NCBI RefSeq assembly: GCF_000425145.1
Contig: NZ_AULF01000032.1
Location: forward strand, 1 to 50,570
DNA from: Pedobacter glucosidilyticus DSM 23534
Lineage (GTDB): Bacteria; Bacteroidota; Bacteroidia; Sphingobacteriales; Sphingobacteriaceae
Reading direction: 5' to 3'
Length of the DNA: 50,570 nucleotides
Part shown: piece after piece, positions 45,076 through 50,570 of the stretch
How the letters are laid out: every line of letters begins with the position of its first letter
Position numbering within the stretch: the stretch's first letter is position 1
Program-made: the position numbers and the translations under genes
The notes under the pieces: model-generated
The model's database searches: none
Told to the model about the DNA's origin: nothing
The model's input: the letters and a program-made list of their open reading frames with translations, nothing else

Positions 45076-45200
45076 AAAGAGAATGTCTTAAACAGCGTAA
45101 TTATTGCGTGAAGCTTAGTCGAAATATTGTTTGATTTACTCAGAAAATGCTTCGACTCTGCTTAACATACAAACGTTAAATTGAGGCATCCTCTTTAATT
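45076..45200 (+). terminator. Expanded terminator with inserted hairpin element
   Basis: Outer arms aaagagaatgtcttaa (45076-45091) and ttgaggcatcctcttt (45181-45196) pair over 16 positions with one mismatch and two G-U pairs, and are followed by aatttt. The interior holds a second inverted repeat, agtcgaa (45117-45123) with ttcgact (45151-45157), flanked by partly matching aagc and gctt. It has the same plan as the structure at 29170. Confidence 0.6.
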
Positions 45201-45219
45201 TTATCAAACCTATTTTGTT

Positions 45220-45792
45220 ATGAACAGCTTTTTCAACTTTAACGAGATTTTATCAGTAACGATGATTTTATTTGCCATCATCGATATATTAGGTTCTATC
45301 CCTGTTATTGTACAGCTTAGACAAAAAGCCGGTCATATACAATCTGAAAAAGCTAGTTTAGTTGCTTTAGTTTTGATGATTATCTTTTTATTTGTTGGGG
45401 AAGCACTACTCAAAATTATTGGTTTAGATATATCATCTTTTGCAATAGCTGGCTCTTTAGTAATATTTTTTATCGCTATGGAAATGATTTTAGGAATTAA
45501 CTTCTTTAAAGAAGAAATTCCTGAAACCGTATCTATTGTACCTTTAGCTTTTCCTCTAATTGCAGGTGCTGGTACCATGACTACCTTGCTTTCTCTAAAG
45601 TCAGAATATCAAACACAAAATATTGTTGTAGGTATTTTTTTAAATATTTTGTTTGTTTATATCATTTTGAAAAACACGCTACGGTTAGAAAAATTATTTG
45701 GTACAACAGGTTTGCATATTTTAAGAAAGGCCTTTGGTATTATTCTATTAGCAATTGCCATAAAACTTTTTAGAAATAATACGGGCTTGTAA
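45220..45792 (+). CDS. MarC-family integral membrane protein
   Basis: 190 aa with about six transmembrane helices. Family marks: ATG-proximal NEILSVTMILFAIIDILGSI, then IGLDISSFAIAGSLVIFFIA and VPLAFPLIAGAGTMTTLLSL. UPF0056/MarC proteins were once linked to multiple antibiotic resistance but their function is unknown. Single gene between the expanded terminator and a convergent gene only 4 nt from its stop. Confidence 0.93.
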   Translation: MNSFFNFNEILSVTMILFAIIDILGSIPVIVQLRQKAGHIQSEKASLVALVLMIIFLFVGEALLKIIGLDISSFAIAGSLVIFFIAMEMILGINFFKEEIPETVSIVPLAFPLIAGAGTMTTLLSLKSEYQTQNIVVGIFLNILFVYIILKNTLRLEKLFGTTGLHILRKAFGIILLAIAIKLFRNNTGL

Positions 45793-45796
45793 AATG

Positions 45797-46282
45797 CTAA
45801 GCAAGAACAGGCAACTCGTACTTTCCAAATAAATTATTTACAGCCTGCTCTCTAAACTCAAAAATTTCACGAGTTTGTTTACCAACTATTACAGCGTTAG
45901 CTAAAACACCTATAGGGCCAAACGGAATTCCATACATCAGTTTATCCGTCATTAAAACCCCTCCCTCAATTTCTTCAAAATGGTGTTCGTGATGCCAAAA
46001 TTTAAATGGACCAAAACGTTGCTCATCAATAAAATATTGATGCTCTTTAACTGCTGTTATTTCAGTCATCCAATCCATTTTAATCCCAAACAATGGAGAA
46101 ACTTTATAGGTAATGATCATACCTTCATACATCTTTGTTTGTGCTGTATAATCAGATGTGATAATGAAATTCATACCCGGAGGCGTAATTTTTGCCAAAT
46201 TTAAAGGCGAAGAAAAAAAGTCCCAAGCTTGTGCTAAGCTAATAGGTAATTTCTGACTAAAGTTTAGTGTGTAAGTTTTCAT
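45797..46282 (-). CDS. SRPBCC (START-like) family protein
   Basis: 161 aa. Ligand-binding START/Bet v1-like fold: LPISLAQAWDFFSSPLNLAKITPPGMNF at residues about 12-40, then MDWMTEITAVKEHQYFIDEQ and GPFKFWHHEHHFEE, and a C-terminal helix with REIFEFREQAVNNLFG. These proteins bind hydrophobic small molecules; in related Bacteroidota they often belong to MerR- or photolyase-associated stress clusters (from memory). No such neighbour is present here. A 28-bp near-perfect palindrome lies directly on its start codon, so it is probably under tight repressor control. Confidence 0.85.
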   Translation of the reverse strand: MKTYTLNFSQKLPISLAQAWDFFSSPLNLAKITPPGMNFIITSDYTAQTKMYEGMIITYKVSPLFGIKMDWMTEITAVKEHQYFIDEQRFGPFKFWHHEHHFEEIEGGVLMTDKLMYGIPFGPIGVLANAVIVGKQTREIFEFREQAVNNLFGKYELPVLA

Positions 46283-46308
46283 ACAAATGTTTAAACAAAC
46301 ATTCGTAT
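46281..46308 (-). promoter_or_regulatory. Putative repressor operator over the SRPBCC start
   Basis: atacaaatgttt (46281-46292), aaac, aaacattcgtat (46297-46308): 12-bp arms with one mismatch around a 4-bp centre. It overlaps the ATG (46280-46282) of the minus-strand gene. The symmetry resembles TetR- or MerR-type operators with TGTTTAAACA cores. No regulator gene is adjacent. Confidence 0.6.
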
Positions 46309-46330
46309 CTAAAGTTTGCCTTTGTTATTA

Positions 46331-46804
46331 TTATTGTACCATCTTATTGGCACAAGCAGAACTGGCAAAAGCTTCTGGTTTAGCTTTAAATACAAAACCC
46401 ATACTTAAGATATAACCCATAGCTTCATGTAAAGCAGCATTAGACTTAAATTGAGGGTTGGTATTAATATCAGCATGAACTTCCAAGTCTACATCATATA
46501 AGTCTAGTAAATCACATAAAGTGTAAGCAGTTTCAATAGATTTTTGAACCTCCGTTAGCATTCTTTCTTTAATGCTCATTTTTTGTGTACTTCTTTCTTG
46601 ATGAATAAACATGAAACCGCCTTTTTGCTCTCTTAAAAATACAATAACAGTAGCAAAATCAGTAATGTTACCTTTTACCTGAGAATCTGTACCGATACAA
46701 ACTTTTAGTTTGTTACCTGCCTCATATTCTCTTTCAATAACTTTTTCTACTTCTTCAAGGATGGAGGAATGAATCACTTCTCCGCTAAATTTTTTCCAGG
46801 TCAT
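46331..46804 (-). CDS. YkuK-family (DUF458) RNase H-like protein
   Basis: 157 aa. YkuK/DUF458 pattern: CIGTDSQVKGNITDFATVIV, IKERMLTEVQKSIETA and DLEVHADINTNPQFKS, then AMGYILSMGFVFKAKPEAFA and ASSACANKMVQ at the end. The acidic residues in GTDSQ, E of the helix and HADIN are placed like an RNase H-fold metal site. Function is unknown; B. subtilis YkuK has no firm assignment. Single gene, 48 nt upstream of the SRPBCC gene on the same strand. Confidence 0.88.
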   Translation of the reverse strand: MTWKKFSGEVIHSSILEEVEKVIEREYEAGNKLKVCIGTDSQVKGNITDFATVIVFLREQKGGFMFIHQERSTQKMSIKERMLTEVQKSIETAYTLCDLLDLYDVDLEVHADINTNPQFKSNAALHEAMGYILSMGFVFKAKPEAFASSACANKMVQ

Positions 46805-47174
46805 ATAATTCTTTATTAAAGTTTATTTGACCATGATTTTAATGGTCCATAAAATTAAGTAATTGATTTTCATATTTTTATAAAATTCTTATTATTTAAT
46901 TGTTAACAAATATTAGTTTATTAACAATACGCTTTTACTAAGGTTTGTGTAATTATAATTTGTGAGATAGGCATCTTTTCATGTTAATTTTTAAAATCTT
47001 ATTCAGGTACAGCAAGTACGTATCCTTACTTCATCTATTTTAAGTAACAGATACTGGTTTCCTGATATGTTTAAAGGTTTATAGTTATTAATCTTGGCAG
47101 TATAAATAACTATAAACCGTATTTTACGACTGGTAAAATGGTAGAAATATAAAAATCAAAAAAGCTTCTACTTG
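46805..47174. other. Gene-free AT-rich gap with strong hairpins
   Basis: 370 bp without credible ORF. A perfect 13-bp inverted repeat ggtttatagttat / ataactataaacc (47076-47088, 47106-47118) is followed by a second perfect stem attttac/gtaaaat (47121-47127, 47133-47139). They lie 36-99 nt beyond the stop of the minus-strand gene at 47175 and may be its terminator, although the U tract is weak. TTGTTAACAA (46900-46909) is a 10-bp palindrome and gaccat/atggtc (about 46830-46848) a short stem near the ykuK start. Confidence 0.5.
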
Positions 47175-47906
47175 CTATTTTTTTAAAGCCTCATAAACCC
47201 TAAACTTTCTTAATTCATGTGGACTGGTACCAACACCTAGAGAGATGCTATTTTTAGGTATTCCAAATTTTTCGTGAGTTCCAATAACAGTAACACCATT
47301 ACAGGTGGCTCTTACAACATCACCCATGAGTTCTAAACGTAAGGTATACCATTTCCCTGGTTCAAAATTAGCTGGTTTGTTCATCACGGTAGTGATAACA
47401 CCTGGTTTCCATTCATCATGTTCTAATACCATACCTAATGCCCGCCCAGTATTGTTAGCATTTGCCCAAACAGAAGCTGCATAAGCTCTTGGATTAAGCT
47501 GAGGGTTTGTTGCAGAAATTCTACAAGCAGACCATTTACCTTCTTGTGCAAAAAATCTAAACTCTAATTCTATAATGGCATCTTTAAAATTACCTTCATA
47601 GGTAAGTACAGGCATGTGACCACTTTCAAAAATGCTTTTTACCGAATTATTTTCTTGCTTCCATTTGGCATGATTAGCCCGTACCCGCCAACCATCAGCC
47701 ACTTGTTGATATTCCTTAGAATAAACCATGCCGTTGTTAAAATCGTCCTTAAAAAGGAGTTTACCTTTTTTCGCAATAGGAACCTCTTTTTCTTTCTTAA
47801 CCCTTGCTTGCTCAAACATTTTTTGAGTTTCCCCGATAGTACTTCGCATAGCTGATAAGGCTAGCACACTGCATAGCAGTAATGGTGCAATAAAAATTTT
47901 CTTCAT
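47175..47906 (-). CDS. Secreted DUF1080-like (3-keto-disaccharide hydrolase/LamG-like) protein
   Basis: 243 aa from ATG 47906 (MKKIFIAPLLLCSVLALSA signal peptide); the longer frame from 47939 adds residues that would spoil the signal. The body is a concanavalin-like beta-sandwich: LLFKDDFNNG at its start, IIELEFRFFAQEGKWSACRI, PANFEPGKWYTLRLELMGDVV and a final RKFRVYEALKK strand. Similar to the DUF1080 family, members of which act on or bind sugars; no catalytic residues can be assigned. Envelope or secreted location. Single gene. Confidence 0.75.
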   Translation of the reverse strand: MKKIFIAPLLLCSVLALSAMRSTIGETQKMFEQARVKKEKEVPIAKKGKLLFKDDFNNGMVYSKEYQQVADGWRVRANHAKWKQENNSVKSIFESGHMPVLTYEGNFKDAIIELEFRFFAQEGKWSACRISATNPQLNPRAYAASVWANANNTGRALGMVLEHDEWKPGVITTVMNKPANFEPGKWYTLRLELMGDVVRATCNGVTVIGTHEKFGIPKNSISLGVGTSPHELRKFRVYEALKK

Positions 47907-48066
47907 TTTATTTTTGATGAATAGGTTTAACAAAGCCACCCGGGGTTGTGGCTACTGATAGCTAAAGTAACCAATAGCATCTGAAATACAGCAAAGAATC
48001 AAAGAAAATATTTTAAAACTCAATTTTGATTTTAAAAGAGCTTCTTTAGCCTAAATCATTTAATAG

Positions 48067-48104
48067 AGAAGAGGCTGTATAACCATACCGATATACAACC
48101 TCTC
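48067..48104 (-). terminator. Hairpin downstream of ssb, AGAGGxTG family
   Basis: gaggctgtata (48071-48081) pairs with tatacaacctc (48092-48102) with one mismatch, extended by partly matching aga and tct. It lies 32 nt past the ssb stop. The U tract on the minus side is weak. Confidence 0.55.
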
Positions 48105-48136
48105 TTTATATTTCTATGATAGCTAGTATATAGATG

Positions 48137-48475
48137 CTACTTCTTGTCTAGCATTAAAATTTCGCTTACTACAATTTCAGTAGAGTAACGCTTGATACCT
48201 TCTTTATCTGTATAAGAATTATTAACCAGTTTTCCGGAAATAGCCACTTCACTACCTTTTTTCAAATACTTTTCTGCAATACCAGCTTGTTTATCCCAAA
48301 AAACCAATTGATGCCATTGGGTTTCCTCTACTTTTTCTCCTTTATCGTTTTTATAGGTCTCGTTGGTAGCAATGCTTACACGAGCCAATTTTTTCTTAGT
48401 TTTTGACAACTCTTTTACTTCTGGGTTAGCGCCTAAGAATCCAATTAATGTTACGTTGTTTTTTAAAGTACTCAT
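48137..48475 (-). CDS. ssb: Single-stranded DNA-binding protein, short form without acidic tail
   Basis: 112 aa OB-fold protein: NNVTLIGFLGANPEVKEL, RVSIATNETYKND, TQWHQLVFWDKQAGIAEKYL, KGSEVAISGKLVNNSYTDKE and ending SEILMLDKK. It keeps the core ssDNA-binding domain but lacks the long linker and the acidic tip (DDDIPF type) that recruits partner proteins. Bacteroidota usually encode a longer SSB elsewhere, so this is probably a secondary paralogue. It is divergent from the zinc-ribbon gene, with a cluster of CGGATA boxes in the shared upstream region. Confidence 0.92.
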   Translation of the reverse strand: MSTLKNNVTLIGFLGANPEVKELSKTKKKLARVSIATNETYKNDKGEKVEETQWHQLVFWDKQAGIAEKYLKKGSEVAISGKLVNNSYTDKEGIKRYSTEIVVSEILMLDKK

Positions 48476-48574
48476 GATCTTAATTTTTAAAATGTTAATG
48501 TTTCTTGATGTTTAATGACCAGTTAGCATCATTGCAACCGACGATACAAAGATGTGGAGCATCCAAAAAATTAG

Positions 48575-48623
48575 CCGGATATTAAACGGATATATCCGTA
48601 TATATCCGGGTATACACGGATAA
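48575..48623. promoter_or_regulatory. CGGATA box cluster between ssb and the zinc-ribbon gene
   Basis: Five copies of the half-site CGGATA within 47 bp, in both orientations: ccggatat (48576-48583), the perfect 14-bp palindrome acggatatatccgt (48587-48600), atatccgg (48602-48609) and cggata (48617-48622). It ends directly before the -33 box of the plus-strand gene and lies about 100 nt upstream of ssb. Looks like an operator array for a cooperative regulator. Confidence 0.6.
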
Positions 48624-48654
48624 TTTGATTAAATCAACTTAAGTATTATCTTAG
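48624..48654 (+). promoter_or_regulatory. Promoter of the zinc-ribbon gene
   Basis: TTTG (48624-48627), 19-nt spacer, TATCTTAG (48647-48654), seven of eight bases to the TAnnTTTG form. The CGGATA cluster abuts the -33 box. Transcription start is expected near 48661, 12 nt before the ATG. Confidence 0.55.
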
Positions 48655-48672
48655 TGTTTAAACTTATAACCT

Positions 48673-49023
48673 ATGAGTAAAAATTGTCTAGACTGTGGTA
48701 AGCCTATTATGGGCAGAATTGATAAGAAATTTTGCGATGACCAATGCCGCAGTAATCATAATAACAAGAATAAAAACAAAAACAACAGTTTTATAAAAAC
48801 GGTAAACGCTATTTTACTGCGTAATAAAAAGATTTTGGAAAAGCTAAATCCCGAAGGAAAAACTAAAACCACCTTAGAAAAATTGCAAAAAGCGGGTTTT
48901 AATTTTTCTTACCACACCCATCAACTAACCACCCAAAAAGGCAGCGTATATACCTTTTGTTATGATTATGGTTATCTGCCTTTGGAAAATAACTGGTATT
49001 TGTTGGTGAGGAATGTGGAGTAG
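48673..49023 (+). CDS. Small zinc-ribbon protein (DUF2116-like N-terminus)
   Basis: 116 aa. N-terminal treble Cys pattern NCLDCGKPIMGRIDKKFCDDQC (C-x2-C ... C-x4-C, residues about 4-25) followed by SNHNNKNKN, a short zinc-ribbon typical of DUF2116-like small proteins. The rest is a helical and basic region (about 45-75) and a beta-rich C-terminus (SYHTHQLTTQKGSVYTFCYDYG). Nucleic acid binding is a reasonable guess. It is divergent from ssb and shares with it the CGGATA region. A frequent singleton in Bacteroidota as I recall; function unknown. Confidence 0.75.
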   Translation: MSKNCLDCGKPIMGRIDKKFCDDQCRSNHNNKNKNKNNSFIKTVNAILLRNKKILEKLNPEGKTKTTLEKLQKAGFNFSYHTHQLTTQKGSVYTFCYDYGYLPLENNWYLLVRNVE

Positions 49024-49073
49024 GAGGTGGAGTATACACACATACTGACTTTAAAGATGAATTTTTATTTTTT

Positions 49074-49258
49074 CCTTTTGAATTTTTTTTATCATCATTT
49101 CAATCTTCATTATAATTTCTAATTAATTATATATCTTTATGGCAGAAGTTTATCTATCCTTATGAGTTTATACCTATTTTATCGATTTCAATTTTTATTA
49201 ATCATAAGCTTAATCGAAAAATATGCGCTATAGGATAGGGGATATTTACTAGTTATCG
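49074..49258 (+). repeat. Leader copy B of the accessory loci
   Basis: Homologous to 38840-38975: a single ccttttgaatttt unit (49074-49086), aattaattatatatctttat (49121-49140), then G..GAAGTTTATCT, AAAATATGCGCT (49218-49229), and AGTTAT (49251-49256), where the cassette begins. Divergence is high between the blocks but order and spacing are kept. No gene in 49024-49287. Confidence 0.6.
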
Positions 49259-49287
49259 GGCAGCCTAAAAGACGACACAGGAAATAT

Positions 49288-49842
49288 ATGACAGACTTCA
49301 AAACATATTACAATTCAAAATTTCGACAAGACATTAACCAGTTCTTTTCGACAATTCCAGATGATAGTAGGTTTCACGAAGACAAAGACAAAAAACAAAT
49401 TTTTTCAATTCAACACGAAAGATTGACCACTTCAAAAAATCACTTGGACTTTTTGGACAAAGACGAAAAAGAGTATTTCGGTGTTGCTCTTTTCTTTACA
49501 GTTTTGACGGATATGGTTTGCTATACTTATTACAAAGACAACTATGAAAAATTCCAAAGTTTGACTCGCTACCCAAAACTAATTGGAAATTGTTTAAGTT
49601 GGTGTCGCTATCATTTGCACCCGAGAGACATTTTTTATGCAATGAATCAAGGAAGAAAACCATCTGAACCACAGCTATTATTTATTGACAAGTTTTCTGA
49701 TGCAATTGACACAATGAAAAAAGAAACAGTTGGATTTTTCAAAGAACACTTATCGGAAATAAACGGAGAGATATTTTGGGAAAATTGCCTACGAGAGTTT
49801 CCATTTAGAAATAATCACATCAAAACTAAAACGGAACAATGA
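49288..49842 (+). CDS. Cassette gene 1, unknown function
   Basis: 184 aa, soluble, no signal peptide or transmembrane helix, and not assigned to any family. Visible features: very hydrophilic N-terminus (DKDKKQIFS about residue 32), mainly helical, aromatic-rich middle (LTDMVCYTYYKDNYEKF, residues about 73-89), a conserved-looking CLSWCRYHLHPRDIFYAMNQG near 101-121 with Cys and His that could bind metal, and helical C-terminus. First gene of the cassette; it overlaps the second gene by 4 nt (ATGA), so both products are probably made in balance. Start 49288 leaves a 33-nt leader from the cassette boundary, as is typical of cassettes. Asp is often GAC, unlike neighbours. Confidence 0.75.
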   Translation: MTDFKTYYNSKFRQDINQFFSTIPDDSRFHEDKDKKQIFSIQHERLTTSKNHLDFLDKDEKEYFGVALFFTVLTDMVCYTYYKDNYEKFQSLTRYPKLIGNCLSWCRYHLHPRDIFYAMNQGRKPSEPQLLFIDKFSDAIDTMKKETVGFFKEHLSEINGEIFWENCLREFPFRNNHIKTKTEQ

Positions 49843-50429
49843 ACATAGAAACTAAAGATATTATTCTTGCAGTTCTTGGTCTGCTTGGTTGGACTTGGGG
49901 TATTGTTCAGTTTATCCTTACAAGACAAAATCAAAAGCGAGATAAGGCACTTGAAAAAAGATTTGAAGTTTATTCTACATTTATGAATAAGGCAGACGAA
50001 ATAAGTCAAAATATGCGGACTGACCCTAAAATGATTTATGGCATCACAACAGAATTCTACTCAAAACTTATCAATGGTGACGAACAAGAAATAAATCAAG
50101 CATTGATCGATTTTAATTCAGAGCTTATTGATTTTACAAGAAAATCTGTTCAGCCTTTAATGATTTTGAATCAAGAGTTGAACAAATTAAAACTTGTATG
50201 TAGTGACAAACTACTACCCAAAATAGAACAATACAAACAAATTGCGAATGATTACAATGATGAATTTCAAATAGTTTTGAATAAAATATCAATAAACAAA
50301 GACATAAACTTGACTGCTTCGGAACTTGAAAATATTGGACACAGCAATCGGACAGTTTTAATGGGTCAACTGTGGCAAGAAATGGAAAAAATGATGAGAA
50401 ATGAAATTGGATATTACAAACAGAAATGA
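49839..50429 (+). CDS. Cassette gene 2, single-span membrane protein of unknown function
   Basis: 196 aa. One transmembrane helix at residues about 9-27 (ILAVLGLLGWTWGIVQFIL) followed at once by a basic cytoplasmic stretch RQNQKRDKALEKR and a long predicted helical/coiled-coil region to the end, containing a low-complexity ELNKLKLV segment and EIEKMMR-like helices. This looks like a membrane-anchored helical effector or scaffold, but no family is recognised. It is coupled by ATGA overlap to gene 1, and the stop is 8 nt before the attC-like site. The pair of a soluble and a membrane helical protein, moved as one cassette, resembles the layout of small defence or toxin modules; that is inference only. 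Confidence 0.75.
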   Translation: MNIETKDIILAVLGLLGWTWGIVQFILTRQNQKRDKALEKRFEVYSTFMNKADEISQNMRTDPKMIYGITTEFYSKLINGDEQEINQALIDFNSELIDFTRKSVQPLMILNQELNKLKLVCSDKLLPKIEQYKQIANDYNDEFQIVLNKISINKDINLTASELENIGHSNRTVLMGQLWQEMEKMMRNEIGYYKQK

Positions 50430-50436
50430 AGGCCGA

Positions 50437-50570
50437 CCCGATAACAGGCGTTTGGCAAAAAAGCGGGTTCAGTACTTAAATGACAACTTGTGCTTCGTAT
50501 CAAGTTCAGTGCTGGCAGACAGTTTAGTGCTTCGAAATCCGCTTCTTCGCCAAGCGCCAAAACGTTATGG
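50437..50570 (+). other. attC-like recombination site
   Basis: Outer boxes CCCGATAAC (R'', 50437-50445) and GTTATGG (R', 50564-50570). Inner arms 50446-50466 and 50539-50560 match over GGCGyTTGGCrAArAAGCGG with about three differences and a few unpaired bases, as in attC folded bottom strands. The terminal region holds a hairpin aacttg/caagtt (50485-50490, 50501-50506), and three copies of GTTyAGTrC (50467, 50504, 50522). The window ends at the last base, so the downstream side is not seen. Confidence 0.65.

Larger units (their letters stand above)
49252..50570 (+). mobile_element. Integron-type gene cassette with attC-like 3' site
   Basis: Left end GTTATCGGG (49252-49260), right end attC-like structure 50437-50570. 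In an integron cassette the R'' box of the attC is complementary to the cassette's own 5' end; here CCCGATAAC (50437-50445) is the exact reverse complement of GTTATCGGG. Both genes run toward the attC, as in cassettes. The final GTTATGG (50564-50570) would be the start of the next cassette. The content uses GAC and CGA codons more freely than the resident genes. No integrase in the window. Confidence 0.65.

Noticed and set aside
1..50570. tRNA or rRNA genes
   Set aside because: No T-loop-like and acceptor-stem pairing was seen by eye; the TTCGAAATCC at 50531 is inside the attC-like structure.

Overview
The window looks like chromosome of a low-GC Bacteroidota member, most likely Sphingobacteriaceae (Pedobacter-like). 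Evidence: a GldA/GldF/GldG ABC transporter set, a TonB-dependent receptor, UpxY-type NusG paralogue, TamB/AsmA giants, Na+/K+-type membrane pyrophosphatase, lipoprotein lipoboxes, near absence of Shine-Dalgarno sequences, and promoters of the Bacteroidota form TTTG-N19-TAnnTTTG (clear before hppA and mazE). No rRNA, tRNA or CRISPR array was seen.

Layout. 0-8.1 kb: tamB diverges from a tsaD-glycosyltransferase-pth operon. 8.1-9.0 kb: noncoding mosaic with two inverted copies of a dispersed repeat. 9.0-13.3 kb (minus): PQQ-dependent sugar dehydrogenase, a PqqU/YncD-like TonB receptor and an aldo/keto reductase. 13.4-20.7 kb: YceI lipoprotein, then a minus-strand run (TPR histidine kinase, metalloprotease, L,D-transpeptidase, lactonase) and glyS. 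20.8-29.1 kb (plus): heparinase-like lyase, gldA-gldF-gldG, dnaN, DUF4397 lipoprotein, DedA, orphan UpxY. 29.4-33.6 kb (minus): small secreted protein, AsmA-like giant, an unannotated 41-aa membrane peptide, rlmH. 33.7-38.6 kb (plus): membrane-bound MutS-like ATPase, OmpA lipoprotein, hppA.

38.7-41.0 kb is accessory: an 8-copy 14-bp tandem repeat, a leader sequence, a frameshifted HEPN-type Abi gene, a gene remnant and a mazEF toxin-antitoxin pair. 41.3-48.5 kb returns to ordinary genes (YdeI-like, rhodanese-thioredoxin, truC, amino acid permease, MarC, SRPBCC, YkuK, a secreted sugar-hydrolase-like protein, ssb). 48.7-50.57 kb is accessory again: a zinc-ribbon protein, a second copy of the same leader, then a two-gene unit of unknown function.

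The most exciting signal is at the right end. The unknown two-gene unit (49288-50429) has the exact anatomy of an integron gene cassette: it starts at GTTATCGGG (49252), both genes point to a 134-bp attC-like imperfect palindrome (50437-50570), and the R''-like box of that palindrome, CCCGATAAC, is the perfect reverse complement of the cassette's own 5' end. No integrase gene is in the window. A related leader lies upstream of the Abi/mazEF region, so the two accessory modules may share an insertion-site type. Several other items (PQQ importer candidate, recurrent expanded terminators, an operator over the SRPBCC start, a CGGATA box cluster) are described separately.
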